NCBI GenBank assembly: GCA_900772445.1
Contig: CAAHEL010000030.1
Coordinates: 1-37,449 of the forward strand
Reading direction: 5' to 3'
Origin: Bacilli bacterium
GTDB lineage: Bacteria; Bacillota_I; Bacilli_A; RF39; UBA660
DNA length: 37,449 nt
The stretch's first letter is position 1. Every line of letters starts with the position of its first letter. The translations under genes were made by a program, and so were the position numbers. Shown in pieces: positions 15,578 to 24,582 of the stretch. The notes under the pieces were generated by a model. That model searched no databases, had not been told where the DNA came from, and was given only the letters and a program-made list of their open reading frames with translations.

Positions 15578-18500
15578 ATGCAAAAAATAAATAATATAAA
15601 AAAATATATTCTTTCATCATTCAAAAAATTAACTGCTAAAAATTCTAAGGGTCGAATGATTCTAAAAATATTTGTAATTGCCCTATTAATAATCGGATTA
15701 CTAACTAAAACATACTCTTGGTTATATGAAGAATATGTAGGCAATGGTGTAACACTTAATATGGGTAAAATATCTCATTTAGTTACCCATTATGATGAAA
15801 ATGGGACATTAATACAAGATAACGAACAAACCCAAACATTAATATATGAAACAAATTTAAGTAACTTAACTAAAAATACCAAATATATAAAAATAGAAAA
15901 TAATGGTACATTAGATTTAGAATATACCTTAAGTTTAAGTTACGAAGGAACGGTATCAAGTGTTGGAGTTCTTTATTATAGGTTATATGAAGTAACCGAA
16001 GAAGTAAATAATGCCGGAGGATTAACTAACTATGCAACTAATAATCCAATTCCTGATAATATTGAAACAGATGGAACTAATCCAGTAAAAAATATGACAC
16101 TAATAAATAATGAAGTAATCAAAGGAACAATTGAATTAGACCCGATTAGTGAAAAAAGTGCTGTCTATTACAGACTAGATTATGGTATGTATCAAACAGT
16201 AAATACAGGATTATACTCTGAAGAATCAATGTCTCTACATTTTAACGTTTATTCTACTCAAATCGGAGCAACCGAAGAATCAGCATTAAGCGGTCAAATA
16301 TGGCAAGTAGCAAACGAACAACAACTTAGAGAAATATTAATATCTGCCACAAATGGTGATACAATTCAATTAATAGATAGTTTCACAGTTGCAGGCACCA
16401 TAGACATAGGGAAAAGAATTAATTTAGATACTAACGACCATGAACTAACAATAACTGGTGACCTTATTTATGACTTTGCAAATATGGGTGATTTATTAAT
16501 AGATGTAACAGGCACTGGAGTATTAAGAGTAGAAAATAACTTATATATAAATGTTCCCAAAGCAGAAGTCGATATTATCGGAGGAAATAAACTTTATGAT
16601 ATCGTTGTCGGAGGAACAACTACCCTAAACGGAATTCAAGATGGTGAAAAAGATGGAATTTACCTAGAAAACTTAAATATGGTAAAAAGCTCAACAACCC
16701 TAGTACCACTTGATATAATAATAAGAAGTAACACTAGATTAACAATTGCCCCAAATGTTGAATTAGGTATTGTATCTGCCGAAGTAGGTTCAACAAATAT
16801 TGAAGTAATAAATAATGGTAATATTATTCAGTTAAATTTCTCTGATATGAGTTTATTAAATAGTTTTACCAAAGCCCAAATATATGTATATAACTTAGGA
16901 AACATTTATGGAATACTTGGTAGCACCTCAATAGTTTTACCTAAAGAATCAACACCATATATCGGACCAAATAATGGTAACACTTGGATAGTAAAAGGTA
17001 TAACATCAAATGACATAACCGTATCAGGCTCAGATAACTTTAAACAAGATGATATCGAATCAAACCTAGATGATGTCTATGTAGTACCTATCGAAGGTGA
17101 AGATAATTCATATATCGTTTATATCAAAGACTCACTTGCCTCCGTAGAAAGCTTACTTGTTGAATATTTCACTAACGAAGGTTACGAAAGACCATACGAA
17201 CAAATATTAGAAATAAGAAAACTAATAGTATGGACTCTAAACGCTCAATACTTTGAAAACGAAGATTTTGACTTCTTAAAAAGTGATAAAGTACCATCCC
17301 TAGAACATTTAAATCTAGAAAACTCAAGAATAATTGATGATACAACAGTAAATAGAATTAAAACTAATGCCTTAAAGGATAAAACCTCTCTAAAAACATT
17401 ATTATTGCCATCAACTATAACAGAAATTGGGGATTATGCTTTTTACAATGTCCCACTAGGAAAAATTCCAACTAGTATTAATGAAGAATTTAATTATGCA
17501 ACCATACCATCTTCCGTAACAACTATCGGAGATTATGCTTATAATGCTAGTGAATATATCTATCTTGAATCTAATAACCCACCAACTATCAGTGCTAATA
17601 CCTTTGATAATGCTTTAGCAAAAATATTTGTTAATGCTGGTGCCATAGATACATACCTAGAATTAAATAATATTAACACAACTCAAGTATATCAAAAAGG
17701 ATTTTTATCAGATGATAGAAAATATATCGTTTTTGAATATAATGACGGATTAGGAATAAGCTATGTTATTAATAATGTAGTATCAACTAGTACATTAGGA
17801 ATACCAACCCAACTATCCCTAAAAGGAACCTATAAAAAAATATTAGTTATTGGTACAAACTCATATCGACATATGAATATATATAACGCAACCGGAGCAT
17901 CAGTAGTTTTACCATCAACAGTAGTAAGAATAGATAAGTATGCTTTCTATAACCTAAACATAACAAGTATAAGTCTAACTAATGTCGAAGAAGTAAAAGC
18001 ATATGCCTTCTATAATACAAAAATAAATATGTTACAGTCATCAAGCCTACAAACTATCGGAGAACACGCTTTCGAAAACACTCTAATAAAAGAATTAAGT
18101 TTATCAAACATATCTTATATCGGAGACTATGCCTTTAATAAAGTAGAAACAATGTATAGTGCTTACTTATATAACGTTTCTTATATTGGAGATTATGCTT
18201 TCAATGATTGCAAATACTTAAATAAAGTATATTTCTCTAATACCAATACCAAACTAATCAATAATAGCGAACAAGTAGATATAACCGTTGGAACAAATGC
18301 AACATTCTCAAACTGGGGATTTTATACTGACGGAAGACTAAGAGTATATGTTCCAGATGGCAAAACAGAATCAGGAAACACTTATTTAAGTCTATATCAA
18401 AAATTATTTACAGGAAACGAAAACTATATATTTATAACAGGTTATGAAATAGGAAGTTATACCCATATGGCATTACCTTATGATATAAATATTTACACAG

Positions 18501-21500
18501 TTCGTGAAATAACCCTAAAAGATAAAAATGATAATGATATCAATGGCTGGGAAATAGTTTCATATCAAGGAAAAGATTTAGGTAATGATTATACTATACC
18601 AGAATCATTAACCTATAACGGAACAACCAAAGATGTAATAGCAATCGGGGATTACGCTTATAGAAATGTCTTATTCGAAGATAACGCCACAATCAATATC
18701 CAAAACGAAAGTCTAGTAAAACTAGGTAACTATTCACTAGCAAATATGGATATAACCAACATAAAAGCACCAAATATAACAGAAATAGGAACATATGCCT
18801 TATATAATACAGAATTACAAACAGCAGAATTTGAAAACCTAAAATCATTAGGAGACTATGCTTTTGCAGAATTACTAACCCTTAATATGATAAACCTAGG
18901 TAAAGTAGAAAACATAGGATATTCAGCACTTTATAATGATGCCAACCTAGAACAAGTATTTATAAATAACACTGATTATACCATAGTATTAGGAACAAAA
19001 GCATTCTATAACGTCGGAGTAAATGCTGGAAAAAGATTCAGAATGTATGTCCCATCTGGAGAAACAAGTCTAAACTATTATAAAACATTATTTGTTGATT
19101 TCTCGGATTACATTTACGAAACAGGTATCATTTTAGGTAGTTATATCAATGCCCCAATAATGTATGATATCGGAGAATACTCAGTCAAAGAAATAACACT
19201 AAAAGACCGTGACGGACAAGATATAACAGGATATAAATTAATCGAATATCATGGTTCAGACTTATCTAACCTATTTGAATTACCAGATAAAATATCTACA
19301 GAAAAAAATAACCTAACAGTAACAACAAACAAAACTGGCGGTTGGCAAAGTGGTACTAACTATTATTATACATACGACATATTAATTACTAATAATAGTA
19401 CCGAAGACATAACAGACTGGAAAATAAAACTAGATACTACAAATATGACAATTTCAGGATTATGGAATGCTAATAGGGAAGACTTTGATAACTATTCCCT
19501 TGTGTCAAACTCATCACAATATGATAAAATAACCGCAGGAAGTACCAAAACAGTTCAAATACAATTCTATTCATCAGATAATAATTATGTATTATCAGCA
19601 AGTTATTATAACGATACAACATCGGGAACACCATTAATATCTATTGGAGATAGAGCATTTATTAATACTGTTACTAACACCAATACAACAATAAAATTAA
19701 CTAATCAAAATCTTTTAGAAATAGGTAACTATGCTTTCTATAACATCAAAGGAATAAAAGAATTAAACTTACCAAAACTAACAACTATCGGAGATTATGC
19801 TTTCTATAACAGTGAACTAAATAAAGTAGAAACACCTAATTTAAAATCAGTAGGGTCTTATGCCTTATCGAATATGTCAGATTTATATTACATAAATTTA
19901 GGTAGAGTAATAGAAATGAAAGAAAACTCTTTATATAACCTAAATAACTTACTACAAGTATTCTTTAGTCCAACAGATGAAACAATAGTTTTTGATCCAA
20001 ATTCAATTACTAACGTTGGTTCACTTACTAATGACAGAATTAGATTTTATGTAGATAAAGTAAAAGGTTATGAAGAAGTAACAACAACCGAAGAATTAGA
20101 TTTACAAGTAACGTATACTAGTAGTTATACTACAACAGGTTCTTGGAATAACAGAAAAAGAAATTATACAATTACTGCAACCGTAGCAAATCCATCAAGT
20201 AAAGATATCTCTAACTGGAATTTATCAATGGGATTAGGAACAAACGGGACATTTAATTCTGTAACCTCTGGTGCTATATCTTCAGTAAACGGTAGTACAG
20301 TAACATTTAATGGAGATGGAACAACCTCAACTATCCCAGCATTAGGGTCAGTAAAATTTATCTTTACCGTCCAAACAACTAATAACCGTGCTTGGTCTCC
20401 AACATTTGATACACCAAAAGGTACGCATATAAATAAAGAAACATTTGAAACAGATGTCGAAGTAGTAAATACCTATAAAAATTCCTTTAATGAAATGTAT
20501 AGAAATTATTTCTATACCAAAGGAAAAATAATTGGAACATATACCCCAAACAATATCCCATTTGAAATTGGAGAATATAGCGTTAATTATAAAGTATATA
20601 CAGATTCCAAAGGAATTAGACATAATGGTTGGGAAATCGTTGAATACCACGGACCAGATATCGAAGCAACATTTACAATTCCAGAAACCCTTACTGTCGA
20701 AGAAGTAACATTACCACTAATAAGTATTGGTGAATATGCCTTCAGATGGGCGAAAATGAACTCATCAGCAACATTTAATATATATAATAATAGTCTCCTT
20801 TTAATTGATGATTATGCCTTATACGGAATGGGAGTAAACAACCTAAATACTCCAAATCTAGATGTATTAGGTAACTATGCTCTTTATAATAATGCTATAA
20901 CTATTGCTAATATGAATAACCTATATTCAATCGGAGATTATGCTTTGGCAAATAATAATGTCTTAAATTATGTTAATTTAGGTAAAGTAGAAAAAATCGG
21001 AGCAAGTGCTTTAGAAAATTGTACCGCCCTAGAACAAATATTTATATCCACAACCAATGTTGATGCAAGTACCATCACAGCAAATATCACCATCGGAAAA
21101 AACGCTTTCAATAACATTGCCACAATAATAGGTAAAAGATTTAGAATATATGTTCCAGATGGTTCAATAACAAGTACATCAACATATAAAGACGCTTACA
21201 GAAATACCTTGCCTAAATCAGTATCAAGTTATATCTATGAAACAGGTATCCTAATTAATGATTACCAATATTCAGTATTGCCGTATAATATCCACGAATT
21301 TTCAGTCAAAGAAGTAACAATTAACAATATTCAAGGATATAAAATAATCGAATATCACGGACCAGATATAACAAGTGATTACGAATTACCAAATCAAATA
21401 ACAATTGATGGAGTTTCAAAACCAGTAATATCAATCGGACAAGAATCATATTACGGAGTTGAAGTAGCAACAAACGAAAACTGGGATTTAGTAATTCCAA

Positions 21501-22597
21501 ATAGCATTTTAATAATTGAAGATAGAGCATTCTATAAAACAGGAATAACCTCAATATCATCAAATGCTACCCTAGAAAGTATCGGAGTTGAAGCATTTGC
21601 AGAAATGCCTAATTTAACAAATGCCAATATTGGGGAAGTAAAATGCATCAAAGAAAAAGCATTCTATTTAGATAAAAAATTAGCAACATTAAGAATAGGT
21701 TCAATAACTCAAGCAATTGCCACCAAAGCATTTTATAACACCTATGATGATACAGTCTTAACAAGAGTATATATTGCAACAGAAACACCGCCAACTATCG
21801 AAGATGATTCATTCCCAGGAAGTTACACTTGGTTTATCTTCACATATTATAAAACATATTTCTATGTACCAAGACAGTCAGTTGATAATTATAAATCAGC
21901 AACCAACTGGAGTAATCGTAGAAATTATATAAATTCATCTGCAGAACTTTATAATAACACGTATTACTATTCTAAAAATGATGATACTCTTGAAGTAAAC
22001 ATTGTCGAATACATTGGTAACTCAACAGGAACACTAACAATACCAAACACTTTCAGAATCAATAACGTTGATTATAAAGTAACATCAATTGATGGCGGAG
22101 CATTCGATTCATCAAATGTAATGACAATAATATTACCCGCTAATCTTACTTCAATTGGGGAAGATTTCTTAAATAATAATAACTCAGTAATAAATATCAA
22201 TGTTGATTCAAACAACCAATTATTTGCATCAGTTGATGGAGTATTATATGACTATAACAAAGAAACCCTAATAAGATATCCAAAAGCAAGAACAGATACA
22301 TCATACACCCTAGATAACTCAACCAAAGTATTAGCAAACGGTTCATTTGCTAGTTCAATATCCCTAACAACAATAAACTTTAATCAAGGATTATTAGCAA
22401 TTGGAACTGGAGTATTCACTGGTTCAAACTCATTACAAACAATGAATTTCACATCAGTAACTCCACCATATCTAATGGGATTTGGTTCATTCCCAACAAA
22501 TTATAATCTAAGAATTAATTACCCAACAGGGTCAGAAAATGCCTATACAAATAACTTATTCTATTATAGTTATAAAAATTATTTAAGAGCAAACTAA
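15578..22597 (+). CDS. Giant BspA-like leucine-rich-repeat surface protein with CBM2-like inserts, 2339 aa
   Basis: A basic N-terminus and one hydrophobic segment (about 28-44) end in KTYSWLYEE, echoing the SipW-type signals of units A and B. Residues about 50-230 form a beta domain, 240-470 look like a short pectate-lyase-like beta-helix, and from about 600 to the end I count roughly thirty BspA-type LRR units (consensus L-x-x-IGDYAFYN). The array is arranged in about five large blocks separated by a linker of the type Y-x-x-TG...GSY...IGEYSVKEIT...WEI-x-EYHGPD. Two inserts, at about 1244-1348 and 1507-1616, resemble family 2 carbohydrate-binding modules (GGWQSGTNYYYTYDILITNN; a parallel Trp/Asn pattern in the second). 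No LPXTG motif, C-terminal span or choline-type repeat is visible, so it is either released, bound to the fibre, or anchored by its N-terminus. Adhesion is the likely role. Confidence 0.9.
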   Translation: MQKINNIKKYILSSFKKLTAKNSKGRMILKIFVIALLIIGLLTKTYSWLYEEYVGNGVTLNMGKISHLVTHYDENGTLIQDNEQTQTLIYETNLSNLTKNTKYIKIENNGTLDLEYTLSLSYEGTVSSVGVLYYRLYEVTEEVNNAGGLTNYATNNPIPDNIETDGTNPVKNMTLINNEVIKGTIELDPISEKSAVYYRLDYGMYQTVNTGLYSEESMSLHFNVYSTQIGATEESALSGQIWQVANEQQLREILISATNGDTIQLIDSFTVAGTIDIGKRINLDTNDHELTITGDLIYDFANMGDLLIDVTGTGVLRVENNLYINVPKAEVDIIGGNKLYDIVVGGTTTLNGIQDGEKDGIYLENLNMVKSSTTLVPLDIIIRSNTRLTIAPNVELGIVSAEVGSTNIEVINNGNIIQLNFSDMSLLNSFTKAQIYVYNLGNIYGILGSTSIVLPKESTPYIGPNNGNTWIVKGITSNDITVSGSDNFKQDDIESNLDDVYVVPIEGEDNSYIVYIKDSLASVESLLVEYFTNEGYERPYEQILEIRKLIVWTLNAQYFENEDFDFLKSDKVPSLEHLNLENSRIIDDTTVNRIKTNALKDKTSLKTLLLPSTITEIGDYAFYNVPLGKIPTSINEEFNYATIPSSVTTIGDYAYNASEYIYLESNNPPTISANTFDNALAKIFVNAGAIDTYLELNNINTTQVYQKGFLSDDRKYIVFEYNDGLGISYVINNVVSTSTLGIPTQLSLKGTYKKILVIGTNSYRHMNIYNATGASVVLPSTVVRIDKYAFYNLNITSISLTNVEEVKAYAFYNTKINMLQSSSLQTIGEHAFENTLIKELSLSNISYIGDYAFNKVETMYSAYLYNVSYIGDYAFNDCKYLNKVYFSNTNTKLINNSEQVDITVGTNATFSNWGFYTDGRLRVYVPDGKTESGNTYLSLYQKLFTGNENYIFITGYEIGSYTHMALPYDINIYTVREITLKDKNDNDINGWEIVSYQGKDLGNDYTIPESLTYNGTTKDVIAIGDYAYRNVLFEDNATINIQNESLVKLGNYSLANMDITNIKAPNITEIGTYALYNTELQTAEFENLKSLGDYAFAELLTLNMINLGKVENIGYSALYNDANLEQVFINNTDYTIVLGTKAFYNVGVNAGKRFRMYVPSGETSLNYYKTLFVDFSDYIYETGIILGSYINAPIMYDIGEYSVKEITLKDRDGQDITGYKLIEYHGSDLSNLFELPDKISTEKNNLTVTTNKTGGWQSGTNYYYTYDILITNNSTEDITDWKIKLDTTNMTISGLWNANREDFDNYSLVSNSSQYDKITAGSTKTVQIQFYSSDNNYVLSASYYNDTTSGTPLISIGDRAFINTVTNTNTTIKLTNQNLLEIGNYAFYNIKGIKELNLPKLTTIGDYAFYNSELNKVETPNLKSVGSYALSNMSDLYYINLGRVIEMKENSLYNLNNLLQVFFSPTDETIVFDPNSITNVGSLTNDRIRFYVDKVKGYEEVTTTEELDLQVTYTSSYTTTGSWNNRKRNYTITATVANPSSKDISNWNLSMGLGTNGTFNSVTSGAISSVNGSTVTFNGDGTTSTIPALGSVKFIFTVQTTNNRAWSPTFDTPKGTHINKETFETDVEVVNTYKNSFNEMYRNYFYTKGKIIGTYTPNNIPFEIGEYSVNYKVYTDSKGIRHNGWEIVEYHGPDIEATFTIPETLTVEEVTLPLISIGEYAFRWAKMNSSATFNIYNNSLLLIDDYALYGMGVNNLNTPNLDVLGNYALYNNAITIANMNNLYSIGDYALANNNVLNYVNLGKVEKIGASALENCTALEQIFISTTNVDASTITANITIGKNAFNNIATIIGKRFRIYVPDGSITSTSTYKDAYRNTLPKSVSSYIYETGILINDYQYSVLPYNIHEFSVKEVTINNIQGYKIIEYHGPDITSDYELPNQITIDGVSKPVISIGQESYYGVEVATNENWDLVIPNSILIIEDRAFYKTGITSISSNATLESIGVEAFAEMPNLTNANIGEVKCIKEKAFYLDKKLATLRIGSITQAIATKAFYNTYDDTVLTRVYIATETPPTIEDDSFPGSYTWFIFTYYKTYFYVPRQSVDNYKSATNWSNRRNYINSSAELYNNTYYYSKNDDTLEVNIVEYIGNSTGTLTIPNTFRINNVDYKVTSIDGGAFDSSNVMTIILPANLTSIGEDFLNNNNSVININVDSNNQLFASVDGVLYDYNKETLIRYPKARTDTSYTLDNSTKVLANGSFASSISLTTINFNQGLLAIGTGVFTGSNSLQTMNFTSVTPPYLMGFGSFPTNYNLRINYPTGSENAYTNNLFYYSYKNYLRAN

Positions 22598-22624
22598 AAG
22601 AAAAGTAACAACTACTTTTCTTTT
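22596..22624. terminator. Bidirectional intrinsic terminator
   Basis: AAAAGAAAAGTA (22596-22607) pairs with TACTTTTCTTTT (22613-22624) around ACAAC. It serves the giant LRR gene and the convergent minus-strand gene ending at 22633. Confidence 0.88.
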
Positions 22625-22632
22625 TCTATATA

Positions 22633-23241
22633 CTAATTTTCCATAATCCTAGTTAATTTAAAAGGCATATTACTTTCCTTATTCATAAACCATACATCAT
22701 CATTATTCTGTTTACTAATTGAAAAAATAATCTCTTTTTCAAACTTATCATAATTTTCCTTACCCATAATAATACAATAATCCTCTTTCAAATTAAGGTC
22801 ATAATAATAATTATTCTCATCTTGTTTAATAATAACCCCATCACTAGAAACACCACCATAGCTATAACTATATTTACCTACACAATAATTATCACTATCA
22901 TTATCATTAGAGTATTGAGTATAAGTATAATCCTCTCTAAAAACATATCTTCCCCCATAATCATTATATAACCAAGTTCCAATAATAACATTCTTATCCT
23001 TAAAAACATCAACTTCCTTATTATAATTATTATAAATAATAAGAATATCAGTGCTTATCGTAGATAAACAAATAATAACAGTAACAATTAAAATTCTTAA
23101 ATATTTCCTAGAAAAAACTAACGCTAAAACAAGAGAAATAACACTAATACCAATTGAAACATAACTAAACCTAATCAAAAAAACTGATATAATTGCTAAA
23201 AATAATATAACTAAATATATCCTATCCTTTAATTTACTCAT
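22633..23241 (-). CDS. Membrane protein with extracytoplasmic domain, 202 aa, unknown
   Basis: I start at ATG 23241, whose A is also the last base of the upstream TAA; an in-frame TTG six bases earlier is less likely. Three hydrophobic segments lie at about 7-24, 27-44 and 49-68. They are followed by a Tyr/Asp/Asn-rich domain outside the membrane that begins NVIIGTWLYNDYGGRYVFRED, reminiscent of small beta-barrel lipocalin-like domains, although I cannot assign one. Two cysteines (near YCVGK and DYCIIMG) might pair. It is the second gene of a two-gene minus-strand operon facing the ABC exporter, so a role with that exporter or its stress signal is possible but unproven. Confidence 0.75.
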   Translation of the reverse strand: MSKLKDRIYLVILFLAIISVFLIRFSYVSIGISVISLVLALVFSRKYLRILIVTVIICLSTISTDILIIYNNYNKEVDVFKDKNVIIGTWLYNDYGGRYVFREDYTYTQYSNDNDSDNYCVGKYSYSYGGVSSDGVIIKQDENNYYYDLNLKEDYCIIMGKENYDKFEKEIIFSISKQNNDDVWFMNKESNMPFKLTRIMEN

Positions 23242-23804
23242 TACCAACTAAACTCCTTTTCACCATATATAGACTTTCCTATCTTAACTTCCTTATCATT
23301 TTTATATACCATTTTTTCTATATCATCTTTATTAAATATAATCCTATAAATATTATTTTTATTAATAGACTGTATATAATACTTACCATTAATAAGTCTA
23401 ACTTCAATTATATAATTAACCTTATCATTATCAAATAAAGTATATCTAAAACTCCTAGTACCTACATCAAGTTCCAAAGTCTCATTATCAGAAATATAAT
23501 ATTTACCATCTTTATAAAAATTAACCTCTTCCTCATTATTAAGTATCTCATTAACAATTTTAAAATCATCTTCATTAACAATTAAATCAGGATAACTACT
23601 ATCTTTCTTTTCATTATATAAATTAATAAAACAACTAAACCAGTTTAAAAAATCCTCATCACTTCTTAACTTAACAGTTAAATTCTCTGTCTTATTACCA
23701 TTAATATAATTATCATATACCCTAGATTTAAAAACAAATAACAAAATAGATAAAACTATAACAATAATAATAAAACCATATTTTTTTACAAAATTCTTAA
23801 TCAT
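23241..23804 (-). CDS. Single-span membrane-anchored protein, 187 aa, unknown
   Basis: One N-terminal membrane segment (FIIIVIVLSILLFVF, residues about 11-26) with positive residues before it, then an extracytoplasmic domain with alternating beta strands (ENLTVKLRSDEDFLNWFSCF, YYIQSINKNNIYRIIF). There is no lipobox cysteine, so it is not a lipoprotein. Start ATG 23804 has a weak GGTGGT site 5 bases upstream. Its stop overlaps the next gene's start by one base. The gene diverges from the ABC exporter across about 100 bases that hold a candidate operator, so both directions may answer to the same regulator. Function not recognised. Confidence 0.75.
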   Translation of the reverse strand: MIKNFVKKYGFIIIVIVLSILLFVFKSRVYDNYINGNKTENLTVKLRSDEDFLNWFSCFINLYNEKKDSSYPDLIVNEDDFKIVNEILNNEEEVNFYKDGKYYISDNETLELDVGTRSFRYTLFDNDKVNYIIEVRLINGKYYIQSINKNNIYRIIFNKDDIEKMVYKNDKEVKIGKSIYGEKEFSW

Positions 23805-23851
23805 TATACCACCATAATAATAATAACATAAAAATACTAAAAATAAAATAA

Positions 23852-23881
23852 TTAGTCACTTATTAGTCACTTTACTATAAT
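23852..23881 (+). promoter_or_regulatory. Exporter promoter with candidate response-regulator direct repeat
   Basis: TTAGTCACT occurs at 23852-23860 and again at 23863-23871, 11 bases apart, followed by TATAAT at 23876-23881. The repeat covers the place where the -35 should be, and the -35 itself is poor. OmpR-type regulators bind such tandem half-sites. The regulator encoded at 27229 is the obvious candidate. Confidence 0.65.
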
Positions 23882-23908
23882 ATAATTAATTCAGAAAGGA
23901 AGATTTAT

Positions 23909-24580
23909 ATGGAAATATTAAAAGTAGAAAACCTAACAAAAATATATGGAAAAGAAAATAATAAAGTAATAGCGCTTGATAACGTATCATTTTCTGTAAA
24001 TAAAGGAGAATTCGTTGCTATAATTGGTGCCAGTGGAAGTGGAAAATCAACACTATTACATCTAATCGGAGGAGTTGACAGACCAACAAGTGGTAAAGTA
24101 TTTATAAATGATAAAGATATCTATAGTATGTCAGATGACAAATTAGCAATCTTCAGAAGAAGACAAATAGGATTAATATATCAATTCTATAACCTAATAC
24201 CAGTCCTAAATGTCGAAGAAAATATTACCTTACCACTAGAATTAGATAACAGAAAAGTAGATAAAAACGAATTAAAAGAAATGCTAAAACTATTAGGATT
24301 AGAAAGAAGAAAAAATCACTTACCAAACGAACTATCCGGAGGACAACAACAAAGAACATCTATTGGTAGAGCATTAATAACAAGACCTTCAATATTACTT
24401 GCTGATGAACCAACAGGAAATCTAGATTCCAAATCAAGTAGTGAAATAGTAGAATTATTAAGAAAATCAAATAAAGAATTAAATCAAACAATAATAATGA
24501 TAACCCATAATCCAGAAATTGCAAAATGTGCTGATAGAATTATTAAAATCGAAGACGGAAAAATAATTAGGGAGGAATAA
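23909..24580 (+). CDS. ABC transporter ATPase, MacB/LolD/BceA type
   Basis: Cytoplasmic ATPase partner of the FtsX-type permease that follows two bases later. Complete motif set: Walker A GASGSGKST (40-48), Q-loop Q92, signature LSGGQ (142-146), Walker B LLADEP (D166/E167) and H-loop H200. The stretch RQIGLIYQFYNLIPVL and the NLDS after Walker B are typical of the MacB/LolD/BceA subfamily, which powers periplasm- or membrane-facing mechanotransmission rather than pore transport. At 223 aa length is normal. Start has a GAAAGGAAG site. The substrate could be an antimicrobial peptide or a lipoprotein/envelope component; sequence alone does not say. Confidence 0.95.
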   Translation: MEILKVENLTKIYGKENNKVIALDNVSFSVNKGEFVAIIGASGSGKSTLLHLIGGVDRPTSGKVFINDKDIYSMSDDKLAIFRRRQIGLIYQFYNLIPVLNVEENITLPLELDNRKVDKNELKEMLKLLGLERRKNHLPNELSGGQQQRTSIGRALITRPSILLADEPTGNLDSKSSSEIVELLRKSNKELNQTIIMITHNPEIAKCADRIIKIEDGKIIREE

Positions 24581-24582
24581 AT

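Noticed and set aside
15578..22597. Sortase anchoring of the giant LRR protein
   Set aside because: The C-terminus ends in an LRR-like domain and YLRAN, with no LPXTG motif, hydrophobic span or basic tail.
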